Shown here: positions 45,494-54,366 of the stretch, one piece after another
How the letters are laid out: each line of letters starts with the position of its first letter
Numbering within the stretch: the first letter of the stretch is position 1
Assembly (NCBI GenBank): GCA_944321505.1
Contig: CALULN010000021.1
Span: 62,001-126,000 of the forward strand
DNA from: Candidatus Methanomethylophilaceae archaeon
GTDB lineage: Archaea > Thermoplasmatota > Thermoplasmata > Methanomassiliicoccales > Methanomethylophilaceae
Length of the DNA stretch: 64,000 bases
Reading direction: 5' to 3'
Notes under the pieces: model-generated
Database searches by the model: none
Seen by the model: the letters and a program-made list of their open reading frames with translations, nothing else
Told to the model about the DNA's origin: nothing
Translations under genes and position numbers: made by a program

Positions 45494-45512
45494 GAGGGGG
45501 CACTGCCCCCTC
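45494..45512 (-). terminator. Hairpin terminator
   Basis: Perfect 8-bp stem GAGGGGGC/GCCCCCTC with an ACT loop, just after the membrane-protein stop, followed on the minus strand by TTTCCATTAATAT. Confidence 0.6.
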
Positions 45513-45521
45513 GTTTCGCCC

Positions 45522-46130
45522 TCAGAGCACCGGGATGAGCGACTCGGAGGAATTCATCAAACCGCTTACGTAGTCCAGCACCGTGCCGTTCCCGGAGAGG
45601 ATGAACGCCGCCTCCAGGATGCACCAGAGGCCGATGATCAGCAGGAACGGCCAGGCGTTGAGGATCTTCCCGAACAGCTGGATGATGTCCTGGATGAAGC
45701 CGGCGATCATGTAGATCACGGCACCGATGACCAGGGCCGCGATGACCCTCGGCCAGGTCTCGGACAGGAACTCCAGATTGCCCGTGAGGCCCCCGAGGTA
45801 CACGTACACGCATGCCATCACCAGCAGTGCCAGCACAAGCGCGAAGTTGACCTCCCTGAAGGGACGGATGATCAGCGTGAAGCATGCGATCGTTATGACG
45901 ATCATCGTCGCCGAGCCCCAGCCGGTGTCGATGGTCAGGGCGACGAACACCATGAATATCCCCACGAGGAGGCCGATGAGGACCAGCACCTTGTACAGGA
46001 AGCTCTCCTTGTCCTTGACGTAGGATATGACCACGGCGATAGCCACCAGCCCCATGAACATGAGGCATATCTCCGGAACGCCGTGGGTGTTCAGCGCGTC
46101 CACCACGGAGTCCCAATTGAATCCGGTCAT
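45522..46130 (-). CDS. Six-helix membrane protein, unknown function
   Basis: 202 residues with about six hydrophobic helices (20-36, 46-66, 70-88, 93-112, 125-150, 158-178). No motif recognised. It is a single gene; the stop is followed by a clear terminator. Confidence 0.65.
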   Translation of the reverse strand: MTGFNWDSVVDALNTHGVPEICLMFMGLVAIAVVISYVKDKESFLYKVLVLIGLLVGIFMVFVALTIDTGWGSATMIVITIACFTLIIRPFREVNFALVLALLVMACVYVYLGGLTGNLEFLSETWPRVIAALVIGAVIYMIAGFIQDIIQLFGKILNAWPFLLIIGLWCILEAAFILSGNGTVLDYVSGLMNSSESLIPVL

Positions 46131-46161
46131 GATGACTCGTAGGTGCCTGATTCTACTTAAT

Positions 46162-47055
46162 TCATAGACCCAGGATGCGGGCCATGTTGCCGCCCAGGAG
46201 CTTCTCCAGCAGGGAGTCGGTGCACCAGCTCCCTTTCTTGATCAGATCGATGAACATCCTGGTGCAGAACCTCTCGTCGTAGAGCGGGAAGTCGGTGCCG
46301 AAGACCACCCTGTCGGGGAACCTGGACATGGCTTCTCCAAGGCGGGAGTGGACCATCTCCGCATCCTCCGGCCACCAGCCCTGCAGGGCGGAGCAGTCGG
46401 TGCAGACGTTGTCGCAGGCCTCCATCAGGGGGTACAGCTCGTCGTGGAACTTGCCACCCATGTGGGCGATGATGAACGTCGTGTCTGGATGGTTCTCGGC
46501 GACGCGGCGCATGTTGGACGGGTGGCAGTACTTCTCGTCGAGAGGGGGCAGCGCCATCCCGGCGTGGGTGACCACGGTCAATCCGAACTCCTCGGCGGTG
46601 TCCCAGAACCTGTCGTACTTCGGATCGTCGGGATAGAACCCGGTGGCGGGGTACATCTTCAGCCCCTTGGGGTCGTATCTCTTGACGAAGCGCTCCATCA
46701 TCTCGCAGGCGTCCCGGCGGTTGGGGTCGATGCCTATGAACGGCAGGAAGCGGTCGTCCACCCGGCAGCGGGTGAAGACCCAGTCGGTGTAGTCCTCTAT
46801 GCCCATGGCCGTCCCCAGCAGCCCGAAGTCGGTGATGAGGACGATGCCGTAGTCGATGTTGTTGGCGTCCAGGCTGGCGATGGGCTCGTCGATGGGCACG
46901 TCGTAGTCCGAGAACGGCACCGCATCGTCGAGATTGAAGTCGAACACCCCGTCGTACAGCTCCTTGAACTTCAGGACCGGCTCCATGTACTTGCGGACCG
47001 CCTCGTCGGGCAGGGAGCGGCGCTCCCACATGTGCATATGCGCATCGATGATCAT
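46162..47055 (-). CDS. Amidohydrolase-2 family metal-dependent hydrolase
   Basis: 297 residues, TIM barrel of the ACMSD/amidohydrolase-2 type. Metal ligands: IDAHMHMWE (His-x-His), TVVTHAGM, FIIAHMGG and the late aspartate in VVFGTDFPLYD. It may act as a decarboxylase or hydrolase on a small carboxylic acid; the substrate is unknown. It starts in an ATGA overlap with the phosphatase gene. The longer in-frame opening is rejected. Confidence 0.85.
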   Translation of the reverse strand: MIIDAHMHMWERRSLPDEAVRKYMEPVLKFKELYDGVFDFNLDDAVPFSDYDVPIDEPIASLDANNIDYGIVLITDFGLLGTAMGIEDYTDWVFTRCRVDDRFLPFIGIDPNRRDACEMMERFVKRYDPKGLKMYPATGFYPDDPKYDRFWDTAEEFGLTVVTHAGMALPPLDEKYCHPSNMRRVAENHPDTTFIIAHMGGKFHDELYPLMEACDNVCTDCSALQGWWPEDAEMVHSRLGEAMSRFPDRVVFGTDFPLYDERFCTRMFIDLIKKGSWCTDSLLEKLLGGNMARILGL

Positions 47056-47492
47056 CTCAGCTCCTCCAGGATCCCTCTGCACCCTCTGACCACGTCCTCG
47101 TAGGTCCTGTCGAAATCGCCGGTGTACCACGGGTCGGCGATGCCGCGGTCCTCGCCTGCGAAGGACATCAGCAGGCGGACCTTGCCCTCGAGATCCCCGC
47201 CTGTCATCGCCCTCACGTCGCGTAGGTTCTGCATGTCCATTACGGCTATGATGTCAAAATTGCGGTAATCATCGGACGTCATGCGCCTGGCACTGCGGTG
47301 TCCGCAGGGAACGCCGTGCTCCCGCAGCACCCTGCGGGTGCCCTCGTGCACATCCCATCCCTCCGCCTCGGAGCTGGTGCCGGCTGATGCGACCTCGACA
47401 TCAAGGCCCGCTTCGGACACCATGTACCTCATGACGTACTCGGCCATGGTGCTCCTGCAGATGTTGCCGTGGCAGACGAACAGAACGCGCAT
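47052..47492 (-). CDS. Low-molecular-weight protein tyrosine phosphatase family
   Basis: 146 residues. The P-loop CX5R is intact at the N-terminus (VCHGNICRST) and the general acid lies in ADPWYTGDFDRT. Could remove phosphate from tyrosine or arginine in proteins. The ATG before RVLFVCHGN is the family start. Coupled to the amidohydrolase gene. Confidence 0.9.
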   Translation of the reverse strand: MRVLFVCHGNICRSTMAEYVMRYMVSEAGLDVEVASAGTSSEAEGWDVHEGTRRVLREHGVPCGHRSARRMTSDDYRNFDIIAVMDMQNLRDVRAMTGGDLEGKVRLLMSFAGEDRGIADPWYTGDFDRTYEDVVRGCRGILEELR

Positions 47493-47568
47493 AGATGACC
47501 CAAGCATCCGCGGTATGTTATCCTTCCGCATCGCAACCATGAACATCCTCCGGATGCATGGCACAGGT

Positions 47569-47784
47569 ATGCCGATAGTCTCCGTGCGCATGTACCCCGG
47601 CAGGGGGGACGACCTGAAGATGAGAATGTCAGAAGCGGTGGCGGATGCCGTCTCCTCAACGCTCGGGATACCGCGGGAGGCGGTGACCGTGGCGGTGGAG
47701 GAGATCCTCCCGGAGGACTACGATGAAGCGATGGGTTTTCTGGGAGGGGATGTCTTCATCAGGGAAGGCAGAAGAGTCCGCTGA
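47569..47784 (+). CDS. 4-oxalocrotonate tautomerase-like protein
   Basis: 71 residues, tautomerase superfamily. The ATG leaves Pro at position 2 (MPIVSVRMYPG), the catalytic base in this family, which decides the start over several upstream in-frame Met codons. It probably isomerises enol/keto acids; the substrate is unknown. Overlapping promoters with the divergent phosphatase gene. Confidence 0.82.
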   Translation: MPIVSVRMYPGRGDDLKMRMSEAVADAVSSTLGIPREAVTVAVEEILPEDYDEAMGFLGGDVFIREGRRVR

Positions 47785-47832
47785 CGTCCGCCCATCATCT
47801 TTCCCGTAAACGAATAAATCAGAATGAGCGGG

Positions 47833-47853
47833 GGGTTAGCCCCTCGCTAACTT
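47833..47853 (-). terminator. Possible terminator of the InlB-repeat surface protein
   Basis: Imperfect stem GCGAGGGG/CCCCCCGC (minus strand) with a 4-5-nt loop, followed by TCATTCTGATTTATTC. One mismatch, so weaker than the others listed. Confidence 0.4.
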
Positions 47854-47855
47854 GT

Positions 47856-48767
47856 TTACTTCCTCATCAGCGCGAAGGCGACGACCACCAGCAGGATGAT
47901 GACGAACACCATCAGGGCGACGACCACAGTGTCGTTGCTGCCGCTTCCGCCGGAAGGCGCAGGCTCGGATCCGGGCTCCGGAACCGCTCCGTATGCGGCC
48001 TCGAAGGCCAGAGAGTCCCCAGTCAGGTCGCCTGCGGCGATCACGTACTGTCCGGAGTAGACCTTGCCGTTCAGCTCCCATCCGATGAAGGGTGCGCCGT
48101 CCGCCCTGTCGGGGAGGATGTGCAGCACGACCACATCGCCCTCGGCGAACTTGCCGCGGGACTCGCCGTCGATGATGACCTCGACGGTCACCTCAGGCTC
48201 AGGCTCGGGGGCGTCTCCGTAGACGGCCGCGAAGGTCAGGGGCCCTGCGGCGACATCCTCCGCGGTGACGGTGTAGGAGACAGCGTAGATGTCCTCGCCC
48301 AGCTTCCATCCGATGAAGGGCGCTCCGTCAGCGTTGTCCGGCAGGACCGGCAGGCTGACGGTGTCTCCCGCTCCGAAGGCTCCGAGCACGGTTCCGCCGA
48401 CGGTGACCTGGATGGTCACGCCGGGTTCGGGCACCAGGGTCTGCTGGTAGCAGGCCTCGAAGCCGATGAGCACACCGGCTTCGACATCAGCCTCGGTGAT
48501 CACGTACTGGCCAGTGTAGTACCCGGGCCTCTCCGTTCCGTCGACGAGAATCTGCCAGCCGAGGAACTCGAAGCCGGTCTTCTCCAGGACGGGGAGGTTC
48601 ACCACGTCGCCTGCCGCCATCTCGTACGTCTTGCCGTTGATGCTCACCTGCACGGTGGGCTCCACGATCAGGGGTGTCACCATCATGGGGCTCATCATGT
48701 AGAAGAAGGTGGCCGCAAGGATCAGGTGTATGTCGCGCCTGTTCTCCCCCAGCCCGTCGGAGCCCAT
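47856..48767 (-). CDS. Surface protein with InlB/Listeria-Bacteroides-type repeats
   Basis: 303 residues. After an N-terminal hydrophobic segment (LILAATFFYMMSPMMVTPLI, signal or anchor) come three repeats of about 70 residues, each with GDVV-LPVL...FIGW and an ITAEDV-type end. A Pro/Gly/Ser-rich spacer and a C-terminal membrane helix (VVVALMVFVIILLVVVAFAL) follow. This is the beta-grasp repeat of many surface adhesins. Probably displayed on the cell surface; ligand unknown. Confidence 0.8.
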   Translation of the reverse strand: MGSDGLGENRRDIHLILAATFFYMMSPMMVTPLIVEPTVQVSINGKTYEMAAGDVVNLPVLEKTGFEFLGWQILVDGTERPGYYTGQYVITEADVEAGVLIGFEACYQQTLVPEPGVTIQVTVGGTVLGAFGAGDTVSLPVLPDNADGAPFIGWKLGEDIYAVSYTVTAEDVAAGPLTFAAVYGDAPEPEPEVTVEVIIDGESRGKFAEGDVVVLHILPDRADGAPFIGWELNGKVYSGQYVIAAGDLTGDSLAFEAAYGAVPEPGSEPAPSGGSGSNDTVVVALMVFVIILLVVVAFALMRK

Positions 48768-48863
48768 ACGTAGATGCCATGCGCAACAGGTATTTCAGAA
48801 TGGCCCGGCTACCGATTGCGGGGATGCTCCGGTCAGGCGCCGGGGACTGGGACCGGCGTCACG

Positions 48864-48949
48864 AGAGATTCCCGCTGCGTGTATGTTTTGGGTTTCAGAG
48901 ATTCCCGCTACGTGTATGTTTTGGGTTTCAGAGATTCCCGCTGCGTGTG
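48864..48949 (+). repeat. Tandem 33-bp repeat, about 2.6 copies
   Basis: Units begin at 48864, 48897 and 48930 (each AGAGATTCCCGCTGCGTG...), with a single G/A difference in the second and the third cut short. The repeat ends 28 nt before the ATPase start, so it may belong to that gene's control region. In one frame it would read RFPLRVCFGFQ, but no gene is supported there. Confidence 0.85.
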
Positions 48950-48976
48950 AGCCAGCATACATTGATATTCCATGGG

Positions 48977-50329
48977 ATGCATTTCAGACAAGCTATGAAG
49001 GTGTTCAGAAGGAAGATCTACTCCCGAATGCTGGAATGGAAGGAGTGCAACGGCGGATGCGCACTGATGATCGAAGGGGCGAGACGCGTCGGCAAGACGA
49101 CCGTCGTCAGGGAGTTCGTGAGCAGGGAGTACCGCAGCCACATCATCATCGACTTCTCCGCCCGCGACAAGGGGATAGAAGAGCTCTTCCACAGCTTCGG
49201 CAGCGGCATCGATGCGTTCTTCAGAGAGCTGCAGCGCCTCACCGGGGTGCGCCTCTGGGAGCGCCGGAGCGCCATCGTCTTCGACGAGGTGCAGCTGTTC
49301 CCGCTGGCGAGACAGCTCATCAAGCACCTGGTTGCCGACGGACGCTACGACTACATCGAGACGGGATCCCTGATCTCCATCAAGAAGAACATCGAAGGCA
49401 TACTGATGCCGTCGGAGGAGATGTCCGTCGACATGCACCCGATGGACTTCGAGGAGTTCCTCTGGGCCAAAGGCGACGATGTCACGTTCCAGCTTGTGAG
49501 GGAATCCTTCGGATCGGGCGAACCCCTCGGCGAATCCGCCCACAGGCGCATGATGGGGCTGTACACCGAGTACATGATCGTCGGAGGGATGCCGCAGGCG
49601 GTGGAGGCTCTCCTGAAAACGAACAACTACGATGCCGTGGAGAACGCGAAGCGCGGGATACTCAGGGTGTACTCCGAGGATGCCGTCAAGATCAACGCAA
49701 GGAGGATACTCTCCGCGCTCCCATCCTTGCTGTCGAAGCACGACAAATCCTTCAGCCCCGGCGAGATAGCCAGGGACTCCCGCACGAGGGACTATCTGGG
49801 TGCGGTGGACTGGCTCAGCGAATCCAAGATGGTGAACGTGTGCCGCAGGGTCACCGACCCTGACCCCGCCCCGGACATGTACGTGGACGGGAACTCCTTC
49901 AAGCTGTACCTCCTGGACACCGGTCTGCTGCTGACGGCCGCGCTCATGTCCAACATCGGCGACAGGGACGGGATGTACGACAGCATAAGGCGGAACCGCC
50001 TGGGAATCAACAAAGGCATGCTGTTCGAGAACATGGTGGCACAGGAGCTCGTCGCCGCGGACCTGCCCCTCAGGTTCTGCCGCTTCAGCGACGGCGACGC
50101 CAAGACAAGCTACGAAGTGGACTTCCTCATCTACCGGGGAGGCAAAGTGTCCCCTGTGGAGGCCAAGTCCGGGATCTCGTCCAGGCACGCATCCCTGGAC
50201 AGGTTCGCGGAGAAGTACGGGAAGAGGGTGTCGGAGGCGTACATCATCCACACCAAAGGCCTCAGGAAGGACCGTGACGTGACGTACGTCCCCATATACA
50301 TGACATCGCTCCTCCTTGAGAGCGTCTGA
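48977..50329 (+). CDS. AAA ATPase with DUF4143 domain (AAA_14)
   Basis: 450 residues. Walker A GARRVGKTT, Walker B SAIVFDEVQLF, sensor ETGSLISI, then the DUF4143 part: winged helix SFSPGEIARDSRTRDYLGAVDWLSESKM and a nuclease-like fold with YEVDFLIYRGGKVSPVEAKSG (D...E-x-K). The family is abundant in host-associated prokaryotes with unknown purpose, perhaps defence or a regulatory switch. Starts at ATG 48977 or 48995 are both possible. It follows a 33-bp tandem repeat. Confidence 0.85.
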   Translation: MHFRQAMKVFRRKIYSRMLEWKECNGGCALMIEGARRVGKTTVVREFVSREYRSHIIIDFSARDKGIEELFHSFGSGIDAFFRELQRLTGVRLWERRSAIVFDEVQLFPLARQLIKHLVADGRYDYIETGSLISIKKNIEGILMPSEEMSVDMHPMDFEEFLWAKGDDVTFQLVRESFGSGEPLGESAHRRMMGLYTEYMIVGGMPQAVEALLKTNNYDAVENAKRGILRVYSEDAVKINARRILSALPSLLSKHDKSFSPGEIARDSRTRDYLGAVDWLSESKMVNVCRRVTDPDPAPDMYVDGNSFKLYLLDTGLLLTAALMSNIGDRDGMYDSIRRNRLGINKGMLFENMVAQELVAADLPLRFCRFSDGDAKTSYEVDFLIYRGGKVSPVEAKSGISSRHASLDRFAEKYGKRVSEAYIIHTKGLRKDRDVTYVPIYMTSLLLESV

Positions 50330-50376
50330 GGCTGGCACCTGTCGGACGTCACGCATGCGCCCGCGCACATGCAAAT

Positions 50377-50386
50377 GTTTATTTTT
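50377..50386 (+). promoter_or_regulatory. Probable TATA box of the shikimate operon
   Basis: GTTTATTTTT about 70 nt upstream of the first gene, predicting a leader of about 40 nt with a GTGAGAGG ribosome site before the ATG. Confidence 0.5.
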
Positions 50387-50451
50387 CGCCCGCAGATGCG
50401 CACACGAACCGAAGTGCTCCCGGAAGGGACGCCGAAGACGGAAGTGAGAGG

Positions 50452-51243
50452 ATGTACGGCAAGAACATTCGCATGGAGAGGATCATCGACAGGAGGACGG
50501 GGAACGCCGTCCTCATCCCCATGGACCACGGGATAAGCTCCGGGCCCATGGACGGGCTCTACGACATGAGGAAGACGGTGGACGACGTCACCGAGGGGGG
50601 CGCCACCGGCGTCATAATGCACAAGGGCCTCATCAGGTACTCGTACCGCAGCTCCGGGAAGGACGTCGGTCTGATCCTCCATCTCTCCGCATCCACCAGC
50701 CTCGGGCCCAGGACCAACAGCAAGGTCCTGGTGGCATCCATCGAGGAGGCGATCAAATGCGGCGCCGATGCCGTCTCGGTGCACATAAACTTCGGATCCG
50801 AGGACGAGCCCTCCATGCTGGAGGCCGTCGGGGACGTGTCCCGCAAGTGCAGCGAGTGGGGGATGCCCCTGCTCATAATGGCCTACCCCCGCGGGCCGCT
50901 GGTGAAGAACCAGTACGACCCCGAGGCGGTGGCGCACTGCGCCAGGGCGGCCGCGGAGCTGGGCGCCGATCTCGTGAAGGTGAGCTACACCGGCGACATC
51001 GACTCCTTCAGGGACGTCTGCCGCGGGGCGCTGGCCCCGGTGGTCATCGCCGGCGGGCCGAAGATGGACTCCGACATGGACCTGCTGAACATGGTCCACG
51101 ACTCCATCGAGGCCGGAGGGAAGGGCGTGTCCATCGGACGCAACATCTTCCAGAACAGAAACGTCAGAGGGATCACCAGGGCGGTCTCCAGCATCGTGCT
51201 GGAGGGCTACAGCGTCGAAGAGGCCGCCGAGTTCCTGAAGTGA
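50452..51243 (+). CDS. 2-amino-3,7-dideoxy-D-threo-hept-6-ulosonate synthase (archaeal AroA')
   Basis: First step of the archaeal shikimate route, joining a 6-deoxy-5-ketofructose phosphate unit to aspartate semialdehyde; it replaces DAHP synthase. 263 residues, class I aldolase barrel: VLIPMDHGISSGP, MHKGLIR, and the Schiff-base lysine at LVKVSYTGD. The phosphate-binding end reads GGKGVSIGRNIFQ. It opens a six-gene operon whose next gene is its pathway partner, which makes aldolase confusion with fructose-bisphosphate aldolase unlikely. Confidence 0.92.
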   Translation: MYGKNIRMERIIDRRTGNAVLIPMDHGISSGPMDGLYDMRKTVDDVTEGGATGVIMHKGLIRYSYRSSGKDVGLILHLSASTSLGPRTNSKVLVASIEEAIKCGADAVSVHINFGSEDEPSMLEAVGDVSRKCSEWGMPLLIMAYPRGPLVKNQYDPEAVAHCARAAAELGADLVKVSYTGDIDSFRDVCRGALAPVVIAGGPKMDSDMDLLNMVHDSIEAGGKGVSIGRNIFQNRNVRGITRAVSSIVLEGYSVEEAAEFLK

Positions 51244-51247
51244 TAGC

Positions 51248-52261
51248 ATGAAGACGGTCGCCGTCAGGGCGGACGCCGCCCGCGACATGGAGGACAGGAA
51301 GGCCTTCGTCACCGAGGGCCTGGAATCGGGGATGAGCGTCTTCATCCTCAGGAAGGGGGACGAGGGGTTCGAGTCCATCGGCAGGTTCGAATCCATCTAC
51401 TTCGAGGACGGCCAACCCGTTGACGACAGGGTGGCGTACTGCACCATCGACACCCCCGAGGACCAGGAGAGGGCGCTGTCCCTCGCCGGGAGGAAGGACA
51501 CCGTGATCGTGAAGGCGGGGGACTGGACGGTCATCCCGCTGGAGAACATGATCGCCAGGTTCAGGTCCTCCGGCACCAGGGTGTTCGCCGAGGCCTCCAC
51601 CAGAGAGGACGCGGAGCTGTACCTGAAGACCATGGAGAACGGGGTGGACGGCATCGTGGTGTCCGTGGACGACCCGTCCGAGGTGTCCGCGTTCAAGGGA
51701 CTGTGCGTGGAGGAGGAGGACTCCGTGCTGACGGAGGTCACCGTCACCGGAATACGCCAGACCGAGATGAGCGACAGGGTCTGCGTGGACACCTGCTCCA
51801 TGATGGTCCCCGGGGAGGGGATGCTGGTGGGCTCCTACTCCAACTGCCTGTTCCTGGTCCAGTCCGAGAGCGAGGAGAACGGGTACGTGGCGTCCAGGCC
51901 CTTCAGGGTCAACGCCAGCGCGGTGCATGCGTATATCAAGGTCCCCGGCGGGAGGACCAGGTACCTGTCGGAGATATCCTCCGGGGATTCCGTGGTGGTC
52001 TGCGACCGCTCCGGGAAGTCCAGAGCGGTCTCCGTGGGCAGATGCAAGAACGAGCTCCGCCCCATGCTGATGGTGGATGCCGAGCTGAACGGGAGGAGAT
52101 ACAGCATCGTCCTCCAGAACGCCGAGACCGTCAAGCTGGTCACCAGGGACGGTGCGGTGTCCGTCACCGCCCTGAAGCCCGGGGACAGGGTCCTGGCGGA
52201 GGTCACCGAAGGCGGAAGGCACTTCGGCATGGCCGTCGAAGAGACCATCACGGAGAAGTAG
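51248..52261 (+). CDS. 3-dehydroquinate synthase II (archaeal AroB')
   Basis: Oxidatively deaminates and cyclises the previous product to 3-dehydroquinate with NAD+. 337 residues; family segments include the N-terminal KTVAVRADAARDMEDRK and VGSYSNCLFLVQSESEENGYVASRPFRVNASAVHAY. Ends in TAG, followed at once and in frame by the ATG of the next gene, so any UAG read-through would make a fusion protein. Confidence 0.93.
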   Translation: MKTVAVRADAARDMEDRKAFVTEGLESGMSVFILRKGDEGFESIGRFESIYFEDGQPVDDRVAYCTIDTPEDQERALSLAGRKDTVIVKAGDWTVIPLENMIARFRSSGTRVFAEASTREDAELYLKTMENGVDGIVVSVDDPSEVSAFKGLCVEEEDSVLTEVTVTGIRQTEMSDRVCVDTCSMMVPGEGMLVGSYSNCLFLVQSESEENGYVASRPFRVNASAVHAYIKVPGGRTRYLSEISSGDSVVVCDRSGKSRAVSVGRCKNELRPMLMVDAELNGRRYSIVLQNAETVKLVTRDGAVSVTALKPGDRVLAEVTEGGRHFGMAVEETITEK

Positions 52262-53545
52262 ATGAGGGTCTGCGCCGCCTTCGGCCGCCCCACGGAGCTG
52301 AGGCCGCCCATGGGCGAGTACCGCCTGGACGTGTTCGGCACCGCCCCGGAGGGGCTGGGGGAGGAGGATGTCCTGACCCTCTGCGGGCACCCCGCATCGG
52401 AGATACCCGCGGGGTTCAGAGGGCTGGTGGACAGCGGCGAGGCCGTTGTCCCCGGGTTCAGATGCATCAGGTCCATCCATGATTTCGAGAGGACGCCGGA
52501 TGCGGGATCGATCGTCAGCATGCTCTCGGAGGGGGACCAGGAGGTCTCCAAGGGAGCGTACATGGTCAACGACCTGGAGGACCTGCATTCCATCTTCACA
52601 GCGTCGAAGGCTCTGAACAGGAGGCACCTCATCCTGGGGATGGGGGAGCTGGGAGCGGTCACCAGGATCAGGCAGACCCTGCTGGGCAACGAGTTCACCT
52701 TCGGGTACATCGGCGAGCCCACCGCTCCGGAGCACCTCACCGCGGACGACATCCACCCCCTGTGGTACGACTGCCGGATCGCAGGCATCCTAGGCCATCC
52801 GCTGGGCCATTCCCTGTCGCCCGCGATGCAGGATGCGGCGATGAGGACGGCCGGGATCAACGGCATCTATCTGAGATTCGACACCCCGTCCCTAGAATGT
52901 CTGGGGGACGTCGTCCGGGAGTACCGTATCCGCGGCATGAACGTCACCATACCCTACAAGCGGGACGTGGTCCCGCATCTCGATTCGATCTCCGATTCCG
53001 CGGAAGCCGTGGGAGCGGTAAACACAATCATCAACGATGACGGGGAGCTCACCGGCCACAACACCGACGTAGCCGGGATCGTGCACTCCTTCAAAGAGGC
53101 GGGTACACCAATGAAGGGCATGAAGGTCCTGCTCATTGGCTCCGGAGGGGCCGCCAGGGCGGCCGCCCGCGCCTGCGCGGTCTCCGGATGCGAGGGGACG
53201 GTGATCGCCCGCAACAGGACGACATCCGGAGAGATGTGCCGGGACTTCGGCCTCGGCCGCACCGACAGCCCAGACGTGTCGGGATACGACGCGGTGATCA
53301 ACTGCACCCCCATCGGCATGGACGGCGATTCGCCATACCCCATTGACCTCACCACGCTGCACGAAGGGCAGACGGTCCTGGACATGGTGTACAACCGCAG
53401 GACCCTGCTGGTCTCCGAAGCGGAGAGGAGAGGATGCGGAATCGCCTCCGGACTGGAGATGCTCATCGGTCAGGGCGCCGAATCCTTCAGGCTCTGGTTC
53501 GGGAAGGAGCCCGATACGGACGCCATGAGGAGGGCGGTGTCATGA
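52262..53545 (+). CDS. aroDE: Bifunctional 3-dehydroquinate dehydratase / shikimate dehydrogenase
   Basis: 427 residues. Residues 1-165 form a compact type I dehydratase: YRLDVF, the SIHDFERTP histidine and the Schiff-base lysine in EVSKGAYMVND are present although the domain is shorter than usual (about 220). Residues about 175-427 are AroE: ILGHPLGHSLSPAMQDAA, NVTIPYKRDVVPHLD, GSGGAARAAA and NCTPIGM. The two consecutive shikimate steps are thus on one chain, as in plants and some other microbes. It overlaps the kinase gene by ATGA. Confidence 0.92.
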   Translation: MRVCAAFGRPTELRPPMGEYRLDVFGTAPEGLGEEDVLTLCGHPASEIPAGFRGLVDSGEAVVPGFRCIRSIHDFERTPDAGSIVSMLSEGDQEVSKGAYMVNDLEDLHSIFTASKALNRRHLILGMGELGAVTRIRQTLLGNEFTFGYIGEPTAPEHLTADDIHPLWYDCRIAGILGHPLGHSLSPAMQDAAMRTAGINGIYLRFDTPSLECLGDVVREYRIRGMNVTIPYKRDVVPHLDSISDSAEAVGAVNTIINDDGELTGHNTDVAGIVHSFKEAGTPMKGMKVLLIGSGGAARAAARACAVSGCEGTVIARNRTTSGEMCRDFGLGRTDSPDVSGYDAVINCTPIGMDGDSPYPIDLTTLHEGQTVLDMVYNRRTLLVSEAERRGCGIASGLEMLIGQGAESFRLWFGKEPDTDAMRRAVS

Positions 53546-54366
53546 CCTCCCACGGGAAGTCCTACGGAGCGGTGTCCGTGATCAACGCCATACCCTGCGG
53601 CATCGGAGCCACCATGGGGATATCCCTGGAGACCAACGTCACCTACACCGAAGGCGGAGAAGGGAGGGACATCGATATCGTGGGCGCCAGGAACATGAGC
53701 AAGGCCATGGCCCGCATCTGCGTGAAGAAGACCCTCGAGAGAATCCGCGCTGACCGCTCCACGCCGTATTCGCTGACGATAGACTCGCAGATCCCCCCGT
53801 CCAGGGGGCTGAAGAGCTCCAGCTCCGTCTGCAACGCCATAATCTCCGCCGTGCTGCAGGAGCACGGAGCGGAGATGGACACCATAGAGATGATCCGCCT
53901 GGGCGTGGAATGCGCCAGGGAGGCGAAGGTCACCGTAACCGGCTCCTTCGACGACGCCTGCGGCTGCCACCTGGGCGGGCTGGTGTTCACGGACAACCGC
54001 AGGGACATGCTGCTGAGCAGGACGGAGGTCCCGTCCTACGACGCGGTGCTGATGATCCCCAAGGAGACCATCGAGAAGAAGACCATCTCCGTGGCGAAGT
54101 ACGCCGCGAAGCACGACGAGATGCAGAGGATAATCGAGACCGCCAGGGAGGACCCTTTGGCGGCGCTGACCGCCAACGGGAGGCTGGTGGCGGACGTCAT
54201 AGGTGTGGACAACTCCCTGGCCGAGAGGGCGCTGGAGCTGGGCGCCCTGGCGGCAGGGGTCACCGGCACCGGGCCTGCGGTGGCGGTGATCGCAGAGAGA
54301 GGAAAGGGGAAGGGCATCGCCAGGAAGCTTGGCGGACGCTTCATCCTCGCGGAGACCAGATCATGA
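53542..54366 (+). CDS. aroK: Shikimate kinase, archaeal GHMP type
   Basis: Phosphorylates shikimate with ATP. 274 residues of the GHMP kinase family used by archaea, unrelated to bacterial AroK: ATP loop PPSRGLKSSSSVCNAI, N-terminal substrate strand SVINAIPCGIGATMGI, and the late motif GVTGTGPAVAVIAE. Overlaps its neighbours by ATGA on both sides. Confidence 0.94.
   Translation: MTSHGKSYGAVSVINAIPCGIGATMGISLETNVTYTEGGEGRDIDIVGARNMSKAMARICVKKTLERIRADRSTPYSLTIDSQIPPSRGLKSSSSVCNAIISAVLQEHGAEMDTIEMIRLGVECAREAKVTVTGSFDDACGCHLGGLVFTDNRRDMLLSRTEVPSYDAVLMIPKETIEKKTISVAKYAAKHDEMQRIIETAREDPLAALTANGRLVADVIGVDNSLAERALELGALAAGVTGTGPAVAVIAERGKGKGIARKLGGRFILAETRS

Noticed and set aside
48674-48976. N-terminal extension of the ATPase through the 33-bp repeat
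   Set aside because: The extension is antisense to the InlB-repeat gene start and encodes low-quality sequence; the ATPase fold begins at MHFRQAMKVFRRK or just after.
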